Shown here: one piece after another, positions 24,691 to 36,361 of the stretch
How positions within the stretch are numbered: position 1 is the first letter of the stretch
Layout of the letters: each line of letters begins with the position of its first letter
Origin: Caprella mutica
Taxonomy: Eukaryota; Arthropoda; Malacostraca; Amphipoda; Caprellidae
Assembly (NCBI GenBank): GCA_947561585.1
Contig: CANNZV010001121.1
Coordinates: forward strand, 124,001-188,000
Length of the DNA: 64,000 nt
Reading direction: 5' to 3'
Position numbers and translations under genes: made by a program
The notes under the pieces: model-generated
What the model was told of the DNA's origin: nothing
Seen by the model: only the letters and a program-made list of their open reading frames with translations
The model's database searches: none

Positions 24691-25527
24691 AACATAAATC
24701 ATTTCATATTTTTTCACAGAAAAAATGTCGTATGAATAAATTATCAATATCATTAGCATCTCTCTTTCCTAATCATTCCTTTCTAATTTTCTCTTTTTAA
24801 ATTTCATACACTAAATTGGTTTAAATTTGTCCTAATATAAGCACATCAGCTCTGCTGACGTGTTCATGGGCTTCATTATCATACTTTTATTCTTTTAATT
24901 CAACTGTCTGAAATCGAATCCTCATGATTTATTCAGACAGCATGCAAATAATCAAGGGATATTAAGTAACAACGACCTTCTATTGTATGTTAATCATTTA
25001 ATTAAAATGAATATTTTGTAAGAAGAGATTATTCAATAAGATTGAGAACAATAACAATAATATTTTTCGTAAACATTTTTGAAATACATCAGTAAAAAAT
25101 TTGAAAACTATTTTACAAATAGATTATACGAACTGAGAATGTTATTTGAATATAAATAGCTTTTTACTTTTCAAACAACTATGAAAGAAGAGTGGGTAAA
25201 ATATTTTGATTTTCAAACTTCCGCCATTTGCGATAAGAACTAATCTGTTGTTTGCTTCCACAAAGAAAATTGAACTCTTTTCTGTTATTTATTTGGTGCT
25301 GATCACACTTGAATGGGGCAATATAGGAATAATTTCTCTGTGTATACTATACGAATATGTTGAGAAACTCTTAGCTATCATTGAATTTTATGGATATTGA
25401 TTGTATACATGATTGAGTATAATTTAAACTTTATAATACACTTTATATATTACAATACACTTTACAATACATACACTATGCAATATGTAATTATAATCAC
25501 TATTCATAAAGATTTATTTATTTAGGT
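24691..25527. other. No gene seen
   Basis: AT-rich sequence. The plus-strand ORF at 25206-25400 encodes a hydrophobic peptide of low complexity with no supporting context. Confidence 0.35.
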
Positions 25528-25580
25528 ATTATTTCGAAACAGGTTGATCATTTCATCACGAGACAACGAGTTTCTCTATT
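25528..25580. repeat. Direct repeat module, left copy
   Basis: The sequence attatttcgaaac, a short variable part, catttcatcacgaga and agtttctcta recurs in the same orientation at 33365-33440. The left copy lies just outside the inverted repeat at 25610, while the right copy lies just inside the inverted repeat ending at 33512. The left flank is therefore probably a second, truncated end of the same family. Confidence 0.7.
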
Positions 25581-26715
25581 TCATATATTTTTTTTTTATC
25601 TAAGTTTTATAGGGTTGGACGGGGTATCACTGCGCATACCCTTTTTATGGGGTTTTTAAATCCCGCAAACTCTCCAATAACTCTTTTACCAAGATTTATA
25701 GATTCATACTGTTTTAACATGTTAACACAAGCATTAACAGTTACATTATGTCAACTTTTCAACTTCTCAGTTTTAACGGTTTTCCTGCCACAACTGTGCG
25801 CAGTGATCCCCCAGATAATTTAGAGGTAGAGGGGTATCACTGCGCATCATTAATAACCATATTTGTATGCAAATGAATATAAAAATTATGAGTTTTAGCT
25901 CTTAATAAAGGCATAATTGTAAATTTGATTAATAATAAACTTACGATCGTAGTAGCTATGCAACTTGATGTGGGGGTATCAAAATAGTGAGATTGGGTAT
26001 TTAGGGAGGGAGGTTTTAGAATAAAAAAATATTGATTAACTATAAACGTACGATCGTATAATATTACTTGATATAAGTAGTTAACTAGTTACGTAAAATT
26101 TAAATGTTAAATTTGTTGCAGATTTATTAAATATGTGTTTAAAAAACAAGGGAGAAGTAGAATGGGGGGAAGGCATGTAGAGTCACAAGGAGTCACAAGG
26201 AAAATGGATCACCAAAAGACGCCTTACGTCAATCCGAGGGTAATCCCAGTGCAGCAAGTGCATGCTTCAGACCCTCAATCAATCTCAATCCTCCCATCTA
26301 CCAGGTCGAAACTTAGTACATGGGCTTCACCACCAGCGGAGTCAGGGTTTTACACTCATAGTAGATCGCTCTCCACCCACCTGAACCCTAGGAACTAATC
26401 TCAACAAGTGAAGGTCAAACACTCTCAACACAGGGAGCTAGTAGACCATTCTGGGGATCAGGGTTTGCCCGGATTAGTTCAGCCTCACACTGATCACGAA
26501 ACTCACTTGCACGCGCTCACACACCCAAAATAAATGTAGGAGTAGAGGGGGGTGGGAATAGTGTCAGTAATGCGACCTTAACCTCTCCTGCCTCGGGAAG
26601 GCTCCGGGGGTTTCTCTCCTCTAAAAAGGAAGGGATACATCTCCAGCAACCACAAACCGTCCCCATGTCCAGGGCACAACCCGTTATGCCCGCTTCCCCA
26701 CCATGCCCCCTAACC

Positions 26716-27545
26716 AGGTTGTCCCTACCACACTTTGCCACCCTACTGCGGTTAGATAACCAAGGCGGAGGAGGCTACAACTAGGATCAGCAACACGGGA
26801 AGAGAAGAAAGCAGTACAGGCAAGCCCGTAATAAGGCGCGGAACGTGACACGTTTGCGATCGCCTTCAAAAAATCCCCACTAACACCAATGCCCAAGACC
26901 TCACGCTCCCACATAAGCCATCTCACCCCCAAGTCTCACACTTAATTGTCCCTTCCACACTTTTCACCCTACCCAATTAAAAAAATGTAGGCGGAGGAGG
27001 CTAAAAAAAAGATCAGAGACCCAGAAACAAGACAGTGCAGTTACGGTCAGTCCAGAACAGAGATGCATCGTAAGAAAATAATACGACTATTGCCACGTCA
27101 AAAATGTACACTAAACGACATTCCACTTGAGTCTCGTTGTGAATTTTCCCTTTTACCCTAGGAAACATGATGCAGAGAGGCCGTGACCTAACAACCCGTT
27201 ATGTCCCCCAACCTCAATGGAAAAACCACCAAGAGGCGTACAGGGTACACTACAGGAAGAAGGCATAAGGATACACGAAACCATAATGGGGTTCTTGAGG
27301 CTTATATTACTCAGTGGAGAATCATCCTGCCTCGGCATGAAAAAGATAGTGGACCACTCCAATCACCCGGCCTCACCACACTCACATAGTGCCCTCCCCC
27401 AGCCACGTCCCCACACCAGGTTGTCCCTCAACACTTTCTCACCCTACCTGATTAAAACAATCGAAGCGGAGGAGGTTACAACCGGCACAGAAACACGGCC
27501 AAAGGAGAACGCAAGAGCAGCAAGTCCCGATGAACGGTGCAGAAC
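26716..27545 (-). repeat. Three diverged copies of a ~110-bp unit in the LINE 3' region
   Basis: Copies lie at about 26716-26840, 26944-27065 and 27418-27545. On the plus strand each has gttgtccct, a cacactttncaccctacc block, ggcggaggaggcta, an agaaacacgg-like block, then a gcag-n-aagtcc block. Spacing is irregular (about 226 and 473 bp). This explains why several small ORFs on both strands in 26.5-27.6 kb look alike; none is taken as a gene. Confidence 0.7.
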
Positions 27546-27553
27546 ACCAAAAA

Positions 27554-30300
27554 CTAGGCTAACCGGCGGATGATTTTGTCCAGGCGGTTCTTGAATGACT
27601 CGACAGATGGCGCGTTGACCACCTCCCGAGGGAGGGCATTCCAAACGCCGCACACCTTCACGGTCATCAAGTCCGTGAGCTTATTTGTGCGGAACCGCGG
27701 AACATCCAGTTTGTACCCATGGTTCCGAGTCGGGTTCATGTTGAACGAGAAGATCGCCTTGGGGTCAAGGTTGCTATGACCCCTAATGATCTTGTAGGTC
27801 TCGATCAATTGTCCACGGAGTCGACGTTGTTCAAGGGTCAGAAGGTTGAGGTCTTGCAACCGCCTATCGTAACCCTTGTTCCTAATCTCCGGGACCAACT
27901 TGTTCGCCCTGGCCTGGACTCGCTACAGGCGCTCCATGTCACGACAGTACGTGGAGACCAGAACTGCACGGCATACTCCAAATGTGGACGAACCAGCGAC
28001 TTGTACAGAGTCATCACCGTATGCCTATTACGGTGTATAAAGACCTTCTTAATGTACCCTAGGATCTTTTGAACTTCCCTCACGGCAGCGACGCACTGTG
28101 CATTAAACTTAAACTCGTAGGTCATAGCCACTCCAAGGTCAAGCTCTCGATGCGTAGGAGAAACTGGCGAACCAAGGAGACTGTAGGTGGTGCGGGCGTT
28201 CTGCTCACCAACATGACAGACGCTACACTTGCTAGTGTTGAATGGTATCTGCCACTGCTCCGACCACTACCCGATCCGTGCCAAGTCCCTCCTCAGTTCA
28301 GCCACAGTCTGTGGGTTTGCAGCATCGACACCAAGTTTGGCGTCGTCGGCAAACTTGTTCATCTTCGAAATGATCCCAGAGTCAATGTCGTTTATGTATA
28401 TCAGGAAAAGCAGAGGTCCTAGAACTGATCCTTGGGGCATTCCGCTGGTCACTGGTGACCAGTCAGAAGGTGTGCATCCAATGACAGTCCTCTGCCTCCT
28501 GTTCGACAGCCATGCCTCAATCCAGTCAGCCACCTTGCCGACGATGCCTTAGTCATCAATCTACGGTGTGGGACTTTGTCAAAGGCCTTTTGGAAGTCGA
28601 GGTACATGACATCCACAGACCCTGACCTGTCGTAGGCACCGAAGACTGAGTGGTAGAACTCCAGCAAATTTGTGAGGCATGATCTGCCAGCTCTAAACCA
28701 ATGCTGAGAATCAGTCAGAAGTTCATTCCGATCCAGGTGGGCCACTGCCCTGTTCTTAATCAAGGACTCAAACACCTTCCCCGGAACGGAAGTCAGACTA
28801 ACGGGTCTGAAATTACTGGCCTGATCCTCAGGACCCTTCTTATGGATGGGACAGACGTTCGCTGACCTCCAGTCAAGCGGAACTTCTCCACTCTCCATTG
28901 AGGCTCTGATTATTTGACACAAGTGGGGTGCCAACGCACTACCCACGGATCTCATCACCTTCGGCAAGAAATCGTCAGGTCCAGGCGCCTTATAAGGGTC
29001 CAAGCGGTTGAGCTTTTCGAGAACTTCATCTGTTGTCACAGAAACTTCCGCAAGTGGCTCACCCCCCTCATGGTTGCCCAGCATTCTCAACAGTGAAAAC
29101 ACTGGAGAAATACTGATTGAACTCCTGTGCAATCCCAAGATTGACACTCACTAGGAGTCCGTTAAAGGACTGCAAGGGCCCCAGTGTTTTCCTAACCTTG
29201 TGTCTATTCACATAGGCGAAAAACTCTTTGGGGTTGTCCTTGCAGGCAAGCGTAACCCTGTGCTCCTCACCAGCCTTGGCTTGATGAACATGTCGCTTGA
29301 CAAGTCGTCGCTGCCTGGCTAGGAGGTTAGCAGCAAGAGGTGACGATTCGGACCGTGTAGCGCGATACAGGTGCTTCCGCTCTGAAATCGCTTCAGCTAA
29401 CACGAGGGTGAACCACGAAGGTTTTACTTTGGCCGACCCACCGATCCTCTTAAAGGGTATACACCTAGCTTGAATCCGCATGAAGTCTCTACTAAATAGC
29501 TGCCACATGGCTTCAGCAGATGGGTGAGGCTGGGGTTGAAGTTTCATCAGGCCACGACGGAACTGCGGGTAGTTAGCCAATCGAAGGTTGAGGCGACGAC
29601 AGGAGCCAAAACGCTCACCGTCGGACCCCTTAACAACCTCCAAGGAAACCGCCGGATGGTCGCTACCTTCAAGTCCCTCACCTACTTCCACATTCCTCAC
29701 CATCTCTTCTTCAGTAGTGAACACGAGGTCGAGAGTATTTCGTCCTCTGGTTGGAACGCGCACCATCTGAGTAAGAAAGCAGTCGTTCGAAAAATCGATC
29801 AACTGCATTCCCTCAGTGGCCGCAACTCCCAAATTCCAATCCAGGTGACAGTTGAAATCCCCTACAACCACCGTGTTACCCTGAACTAGCCCTGATAAGT
29901 CGTTGTACAGTTACAAATCAGAGTCATGTGGGCAGTGAGAAGGCCTGCACACTACAAACACCCTCAGCGAAGGAGTGCAACCCCTAATCTCAACACCCAC
30001 GAACTCGTGAGGCGAGTTGGAGCGCACCACAATCGCAGTCAGGTAGCTCTTCACATACAGAAGCACTCCTCCACCCAAACGACCCACCCTATCTTTGTGA
30101 AACATGGCGTAGCCGGGGAGATGGTACTCTCCATCAAAATCCCTACGGCAGGTATCGAGCCATGTTTCGGTAACAGCTATCACATCATAGTTTGACGTGG
30201 CTACCATTGCTCTAAAATCAAGGAACTTGTTCCTGATTGAGCGTGCGTTTAGGAGGGTCATGAGCAATCCCCCCACTCGGTGCCTACTCATTCGGGTCAC
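27554..30300 (-). pseudogene. LINE ORF2: APE endonuclease and reverse transcriptase, disrupted
   Basis: The endonuclease begins with LNARSIRNK and TETWLD (residues 18-25 and 44-49 from the 30300 ATG). It continues after an in-frame stop at 29911-29913 with GDFN and, later, GSDHPAVSLEV, which are the APE catalytic blocks. After a frame change near 29090 the reverse transcriptase follows: LDPYKAPGPDD, RPVSLTSVPGK, then MYLDFQKAFDKVPHRRL with a catalytic Asp. A small deletion or frameshift near 28545 precedes [19 protein letters not shown] and FADDAKLG, where the second and third catalytic Asp lie (an F-x-DD form). Further frame changes precede LVRPHLEY and the C-terminal LTLEQRRLRGQLIETYK motif typical of CR1/L2 elements. 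The stop is at 27554-27556. Together the parts cover nearly a full ORF2, with at least four lesions. Confidence 0.9.
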
Positions 30301-30498
30301 TTGCCGTTTCCCGACGGCGGTGGCACTGGTGGTGGACTACCTGGGTCAGGCAGATCTCTTTCGGACGCCCTCCTCGTCTTCTTTCGCCTTTGAGACTGCC
30401 CGGAAGGGCTGGATTCCGCATCAGTGATGGGACACCTTGGTCTTTCACTTGCGTTTGAAGTTCTTGACGCTAATGGTGTAACAATGACATTGTCATTG

Positions 30499-32010
30499 TT
30501 AAATGTTGTCGACCTCAATGTCAACGGTTACCACTGGCTCGCGGGTCTGCGGCCGAGGTACCACTTTGGGTTTGGCCTGACGTTGCCTTACCCTAGGAGG
30601 ACCATAAAGGTTTTGGGTCAACATTTGGAAGAACACCCTGGATCCGTTGGCCGAAAAATGAATTCCGTCGCGAACGAACAGAGCGTCCATACCAAAATAC
30701 ATGTCCCAACCGTTGACAAACTGGAAGCCTTTCTTTTTGCAGAGGTTACCTAGCCTCCCATTGACATCTTTGGCCGCTACGTATGTTCTCGTGTCCCGGA
30801 ACATACGTGGAATGAGGCCTACTACAACACATCTGCTGGTACGGGACCTAGCAACATTCAGAATGTTGTCGTAATCCGTCATAAGGGCCTTTATGTCACA
30901 AGGCCTCCTATCCCTCCGGAAGAAATCATTTCCTCCAACAGAGAGGACAAGAGTCTTGTTGGGATCGGCTACCTGCTTCCTGACAACTTCGGTGATCCGC
31001 TTTATGTTACCACCTGGCAAGGAAGTCACCTTGTAACTGGAACCCAGGTTGATATATAAATTCCCCGTCGCTCTTCCCACTAGAGAGTCCCCCACCAAAT
31101 GAATGATGGGTTCCAATCTACCAGTCAGATTGCTTTGCTGGGACGGATCACTACTTTTTTTTTGGTCGTTTTTTCTAGCTCCCTTTCGATTTCTCTTTCG
31201 GGGTTTCCTTTTCTTTCTACGGGTCGGGGACCCCTCCGATGCGGCAGCTCCAACAGTTGGTCCATGCCTAGGTGCAGGCCGGGGGGGTTTGGGCCTCACA
31301 CTAGCGTTCGTACCCTTGGGCCGGAGGCTCAACCGACGATATGCATCATCGATGTACTTCTCTGGACTCCCAGGGGAACCAGAAGTGGAGAAAACCACCG
31401 GAGCCCCACCAACACGGGATGTCCCAACTACCGTCATAGGGGGACTATCCTAAACTTTAGACTTAATTAGCCTCAATTCGGTGTTTAGGTGACATCTTAA
31501 TACTCCCAGCTCGGAGCGTAGTTCCACAAGTTCCTCCTGTCCCCCGGCGGTGTCTGGCAAAGAGCCACCCTCGAATTAGGCTAATCTTAGCGAAAATTCC
31601 CCTAAAGCTTTTTCTGTTTTATTTTTCAGTCTCCTGACCTCTACCATCAATGCAAACTTCTGTTTGGCGGCCTCACGGTCAGCGTGATTCCTGACCTCAC
31701 AAAAGGTGCAAAGGGAGAATCTGGTCAAGTTTGAGCAGCATCCCGCATCAAAATCTATCACCCACCTCTTCCTACGGCACTGAGAGCAAATGAATTTCTG
31801 TCTCTCTGGACCATTCTTACCCGGTTGGGCACCAATCGGTTCCGATCCCAATATAAATGTGTCAATCGTGGACTCCTTGGCGTACCCAGGTTGTGGTCTG
31901 AGCGGCACATCTTCAATGGTCAGTGCAGGGGGGACAGATTGGAGCAGGGATGATGGAGATACTGGCTCTTCCGTGCCACTGAGGTCTATCAGGTCGTCCA
32001 TACCGGTCAC
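30499..32010 (-). pseudogene. LINE ORF1: Cys-rich finger plus SGNH esterase, two in-frame stops
   Basis: A single frame runs from the ATG at 32010 to the stop at 30499, broken only by TAA at 31578-31576 and one TAG between 31450 and 31438. The first 144 residues contain a Cys-rich cluster (C75-x2-C78, C91/C92, C101-x2-C104, H109) followed by a helical, charged segment that may be a coiled coil. The part after the second stop (312 residues from 31437) has a strongly basic stretch (73-95), then an SGNH hydrolase-like domain. The nucleophile block is VGDSLVG (Ser118), then SVGGNDFF (168-173) and RDGIHFSANG with D257 and H260. All three esterase blocks are intact. Such esterase-type ORF1 proteins are known from CR1 and L2 elements, where they are thought to help handle RNA or membranes. 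Confidence 0.88.
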
Positions 32011-32034
32011 TCCTGGGGGATATTATATATAAAT

Positions 32035-32954
32035 ACACAAAAAATCACAACAGAAAAAAACAAGCACAAACCGCACCAACAATCCTCAATACCTCAATTG
32101 AATTAATTTAATTCACAAAATAGCTTCCAAAACAACAAATATATCTCAACCAGAAAAAAATATATAACAAGTAATACCCAACTGAAAATTGATGTGACTC
32201 AATAGACAATCAAGTAAAACTCGAAATACACGCTATACAGCTTCGAAATACCTACTGTTTTAGCTATTATTTGGAGTATAAAAACCTTTCTAGTGCACTC
32301 GTCTAACAAGGTTATCGCACCGTTGCCAAGGCAACAGAGACAAAAAACACTACCAAACGTACGATCTGAAAAATGTTTTTCCTATGCTAGGACTACATAC
32401 ACTAGATAAATTGAACTTTTAATCAGTAAATACTCCAATCTATCCACTTGAAAGTATTTCAGATAGCCTGAACTATTAGTACCCTGAAACACGGTAAAAA
32501 TAGATCCAAAACTACTGTTCCAATATTCTGGAAACAAAACCAAGATGGCGGCCTATGGCCGACTAGCCTAGCCTATTTACCAACCTAATTATGATATCAA
32601 AACACTGATCGAACAGCTGAAATCCTAAAATTGTGTTACTTAATTAAAATCATACTTATTAAAGCCTGAAGGGTTTTAATAATCTATATATACACTACCT
32701 AAGTAACTGAAATATTGTAAACAGCCGGCAATGGCGTCTACCTCAGATAACCTGGCAAACAAAGACAGTAAAACTGTCTAGAAATACTGAATTTTCAATA
32801 TTAAGTATTGAAATTCACACAAATTAATTGGAGAACATTAATCTAGTAATAGAATTACTTAAAATTAAGATCAAACCAATTAAACACAGAAATTTTTCAC
32901 TTTTTTTCAACTTTTTTCAGGAGCACTTTTTAAGACACGTCCGTTCACCACGAC
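32035..32954. other. AT-rich spacer, possibly the LINE 5' leader
   Basis: Composition drops from GC-rich to AT-rich just upstream of the LINE ORF1 start. No coding frame is seen. It may be the LINE 5' untranslated region or part of the host element. Confidence 0.4.
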
Positions 32955-33260
32955 AGTTGAGAGAGAGAGGAAAGACAGATGCTTAGATGAGGGGGAGGAG
33001 GATTTATATGTTGGAGAGGAGAAATAGATGGGGGAGAGAGGGAAATAGATGGGAAAGAGGGGGATTTAGATGGGAAGAGAGGGAAATTTCGATGAGGAGA
33101 GAGTGTGATTAGAATGGTAGGAGAGGGGAATTTAGATGGGAAGAGAGGGGGATTAAGATGGGAGGAGAGGGATATTTAGATGGAGAAAGAATGGGTTTAG
33201 ATAGGTGGGAGGAGGGGCATTAAAATGGGGACATGAGGTATTTAGGTGGGGGAGAGAAGT
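32955..33260. repeat. GA-rich degenerate minisatellite
   Basis: About a dozen degenerate units near gagagggaatttagatggga, roughly 22-28 bp each, with almost no C on the plus strand. The strong purine strand asymmetry could favour triplex (H-DNA) formation. It directly abuts the three right-end copies of the 16-bp motif. Confidence 0.8.
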
Positions 33261-33275
33261 GCTGCATTTATTCAA

Positions 33276-33512
33276 TGCGCAGTAATACCCCTTCATGTGC
33301 GCAGTGATACCCCCGATACACTCACTAAAAGTTACGCACAAAAAATTGCCAATAAGTTTTTTATTTATTCAGCTATTATTTCGAAACTGGCTGAGAACCA
33401 TCCTCATTCATGACCATTTCATCACGAGAAAAAAAGTTTCTCTAGTACCTTTAGTTTTCGAGTAAATACAGAGTTTGCTGGTTTGTGCGCAGTGATACCC
33501 CGTCCGACCCTA
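33276..33512. repeat. Right end of the 7.9-kb interval, three direct copies of the 16-bp motif
   Basis: Copies of TGCGCAGTGATACCCC start at 33276 (one mismatch), 33298 and 33486. The last is extended by GTCCGACCCTA to form the inverted partner of 25610. The module containing attatttcgaaac and catttcatcacgagaaa (33365-33440) lies between them. Confidence 0.8.
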
Positions 33513-35375
33513 GATATTATAACAGGAGACTGATTCATACACATAGGAATTATATCCATACTCAATCCTATTTTTCCTTACTTTTTCACACTTCTTGATG
33601 GTTCAAGACCCAAAAGTTCGACATGAGATTATTTATGGCCGTTAGGAGATTTGAAAGCTATCTTATTTTTGAGGATGTTTCTGATGTTGAATAATGCCGG
33701 TTGATGTTTTACAACTTATATTAAAGGTAATTTTTATTTTGCCAGGGTGGCTGCTACACTGTCTACATATATAAGAACATTACCTCAACATGAAAATCAT
33801 TATGGAAATATTGAGAACAAATTTTCTAAGCTAGATTTCACCAGATTTGCATCCCGGATGTGAATCATGGTCTCCAGACTATATTAATTATTTATCAAGC
33901 AATAGCTAAGACATGCTGCAAGAGCGAAATTATTCGTCCTCACGTTGAAAAATTATCAGGGTTAATTGAAAACAAGCAGTGAGCTCAGCCCATCTCGCTT
34001 CTAACTAAAGTGACTTTTCTAATCTTTTCAACAAGTTACCAATGTAACTAATTAACATACAGTGCAGCACAGAACCGCTGACTCACCTCGATCTAATTAG
34101 CATCTCGTTTCAATAAGTTCCTACGATAGGAGTAACTGTACAACATATAATACTGAAACAACATAGTTTAAATAATCCTCCAAATATCTTGAAATATCAG
34201 CGGTATTGAAATTAAAATATCCATTTATTGAAACAAACAAGTATAATATCATCAATCTAAAGCAAAATCTTACCCTAGGTCTAACTAAATAATATACAAA
34301 TTGCACTATGAAAAATATTATTTATTTGTTTGGTAATCGTGACTTAGTCACTGGGAAATGAATACTATGCTACTCCATAATTCATTTCTGAAACCGCTAA
34401 AATACAACTAAATGGACATACAACTTCAATGTATTGTTTCATACTAATAAAAATAATCAAGTTTATAACGTCTCAGTCCCGGCTTCAAAACAACCGTATT
34501 TAGGAAGTAAAATATGGGTATAAAAATAGAATATCTGACATATCCATAAGTTGCTTTCTTTAATGTTCACAAAATAATAATAAAGTAAATTATAATCTGG
34601 TCTCTGGTCGATGATAAAGAAGATAATATAATAGGTATATGATTAAAATTATTCGACAACAATTCGATCGTAAAATTATAATAAATACAGTCACTCTATC
34701 TCATGTTTTACGTCAGACACATCTGATGAAAAATGTCTTAGGTATTTTCTGAAATTTGAACAATATTTAGTGATATACGATCAGCCGATAATGGATTTTC
34801 CGACTAGGTAAGTTATTCAGTATGTGTTTCAACACGAAGCAACAGCGTCCAAAAAATTGAATTGAATTTGGTAGAACTTTCATTGTTCGTTATTATTAAG
34901 TCAGAGGGAGAATATTCAGATTCTCTACAGAATTAATAACAAACCACTGAGCTGCAGTAAACTAAAAACCGAGCTCCATAGAGAGTCAAATAGGGAGTGA
35001 AGACTGGAATAACGAATTCCTTCATTTGTTCAAATATAATATGAGATCGAATTGAAAACAGTGTTTTGATCAACTTTATATGTATAACAAATAATAATAA
35101 ATGTTAAATTTCAAGTAGGAAAAAAGTATTGCATCGATTCTATTTTTCATAAGAATGCGTCAAAGACATCAAAAATGTATCTGTAACGATTTCTTCATAA
35201 TCTGATTACTAGGAATAAACTTACTACTCATTATCCTTGTAGTTATTTTAAAATTGGTCTGACTAAATTGTCACTAAACGACAGCAAATTTATAAGATAT
35301 GACAATTATAGGAAATATGAAAACTGTGATTTGTGAATCAGGTAATGGTTCAATTACATGAGAGAACAATATCGC
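33513..35375. other. No gene seen
   Basis: AT-rich sequence. A minus-strand ORF at 34306-34121 is followed by a donor-like GTGAGT near 34085, but the frame closes before it. No exon is called. Confidence 0.35.
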
Positions 35376-35859
35376 AGTAGCTCTTTTCTCTGATAGTACA
35401 TCATCACAGTGACTCTTTTCTCTGATAGTACATCATCACATTGACTCTTTTCTATGATAGTACATCATTACAGTGACTCTTTTCTCTGATAGTACATCAT
35501 CACAGTGACTCTTTTCTCTGATAGTACATCATCACAGCTAGTGACTCTTTTCTCTGATAATACATCATCACAGTGACTCATTTCTCTGATAGTACATCAT
35601 TACAGTGACTCTTTTCTCTGATAGTACATCATCACAGTGACTCTTTTCTCTGATAGTACATCATCACATTGACTCTTTTCTATGATAGTACATCATTACA
35701 GTGACTCTTTTCTCTGATAGTACATCATCACAGTGACTCTTTTCTCTGATAGTACATCATCATAGTGACTCTTTTCTCTCATAGTACATCATCACAGTGA
35801 CTCATTTCTGTGATAGTACATCATCACAGTGACTCTTTTTTCTGATAGTACATCATCAC
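35376..35859. repeat. 32-bp minisatellite, left part (~15 units)
   Basis: The unit is gtgactcttttctctgatag followed by tacatcatcaca (32 bp), with few substitutions. The same array resumes at 37280, so the intervening element inserted into a once continuous array. Confidence 0.95.
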
Positions 35860-35983
35860 GGGAACAGGACATAATCCCCCTCCGAACAAAACCCCCCTCC
35901 GAACAAATCCGCCCACCGGACAAAATACCCCTTCGGACAAAATCCTCCTCTGGATGCAGACAGACAGATATTAATAAGTTTAG

Positions 35984-36361
35984 AAGGCATGTTGTTTACA
36001 AACAAAATATCAAGAAGATGCTGACTTTACAGTTAAGAAGCGCAAGATAGCAGCATTATCTTTTGTTCCTCCTGACGATATTGAAACTATGTTTTACACG
36101 TTATCTGATCTAATGCCAGAAGGGGGAGTTCAGATATTGAATTATTATGAGGATGTTTATATTGGGAAGCAATATCGTAAAACAAGTAGGCCTCCAACAT
36201 ATCAAGTATCTTTGTGGAACACCAACTGTAGAACTAATGACCATCAACCTCGAACTAATAACATCGTCGAAGCTTGGCACGTATGGTTTTCTCATTGTGC
36301 ACGTGGTTGTTCACATCTACATATTTGGAAGTGTTTTGACTTAATTAATAACAGAAATTAA
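35984..36361 (+). pseudogene. Mutator-like (MULE) transposase, C-terminal fragment
   Basis: The frame is open from 35984, just after a TAG, to a stop at 36359-36361, about 125 residues. It reads YQEDADFTVKKRKIAALSFV, then PPDDIETMFYTL, then a YYEDVYIGKQYRKTSRPPTY block. It ends with VSLWN, PRTNNIVEAWHVWF, and a C-x-HLHIWK block. The order RPP-x(4)-LWN, PRTNN-VE-WH and HP/H-x-IWK is characteristic of the C-terminal region of arthropod MULE transposases. The catalytic DDE domain upstream is gone, replaced by the left repeat arm. The fragment has few lesions, so the truncation seems older than the frame decay or is itself part of how this element is built. It is not active alone. Confidence 0.8.

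Larger units (their letters stand above)
26150..32034 (-). mobile_element. Non-LTR retrotransposon, CR1/L2 type, minus strand, inactivated
   Basis: The segment is clearly richer in G and C than the flanks. Read on the minus strand it has ORF1 with a Cys-rich finger and an SGNH-esterase domain (32010-30499), ORF2 with APE endonuclease and reverse transcriptase (30300-27554), and a repetitive 3' untranslated region to about 26150. Esterase-bearing ORF1 plus an APE/RT ORF2 is the layout of the CR1/L2 group. The likely 3' end shows a 10-bp direct repeat (agtcacaagg twice, 26181-26200), similar to the short terminal repeats of CR1-type LINEs. Two stops in ORF1 and several stops and frameshifts in ORF2 make it inactive in this copy. 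Exact borders and target duplications were not found by eye. Confidence 0.87.
25610..33512. mobile_element. 7.9-kb interval bounded by inverted repeats with six copies of a 16-bp motif
   Basis: A 27-bp terminal repeat beginning TAGGGTTGGACGGGGTATCA (25610-25636) is matched in inverse, with one mismatch, by 33486-33512. Each end carries the motif TGCGCAGTGATACCCC three times: 25621-25636 (inverse), 25797-25811 (direct, one base short) and 25831-25846 (inverse) on the left; 33276-33291, 33298-33313 and 33486-33501 (all direct) on the right. TA at the outer edge of both ends would fit a TA target duplication, but it is part of the repeat itself. The interior holds a GC-rich LINE (26150-32034), an AT-rich spacer and a GA-rich minisatellite. 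Whether this is one large element or a smaller DNA transposon that received the LINE is open. Confidence 0.6.

Noticed and set aside
26135..28552. Plus-strand ORFs across the GC-rich segment
   Set aside because: They are antisense shadows of the minus-strand LINE and its repetitive 3' region.
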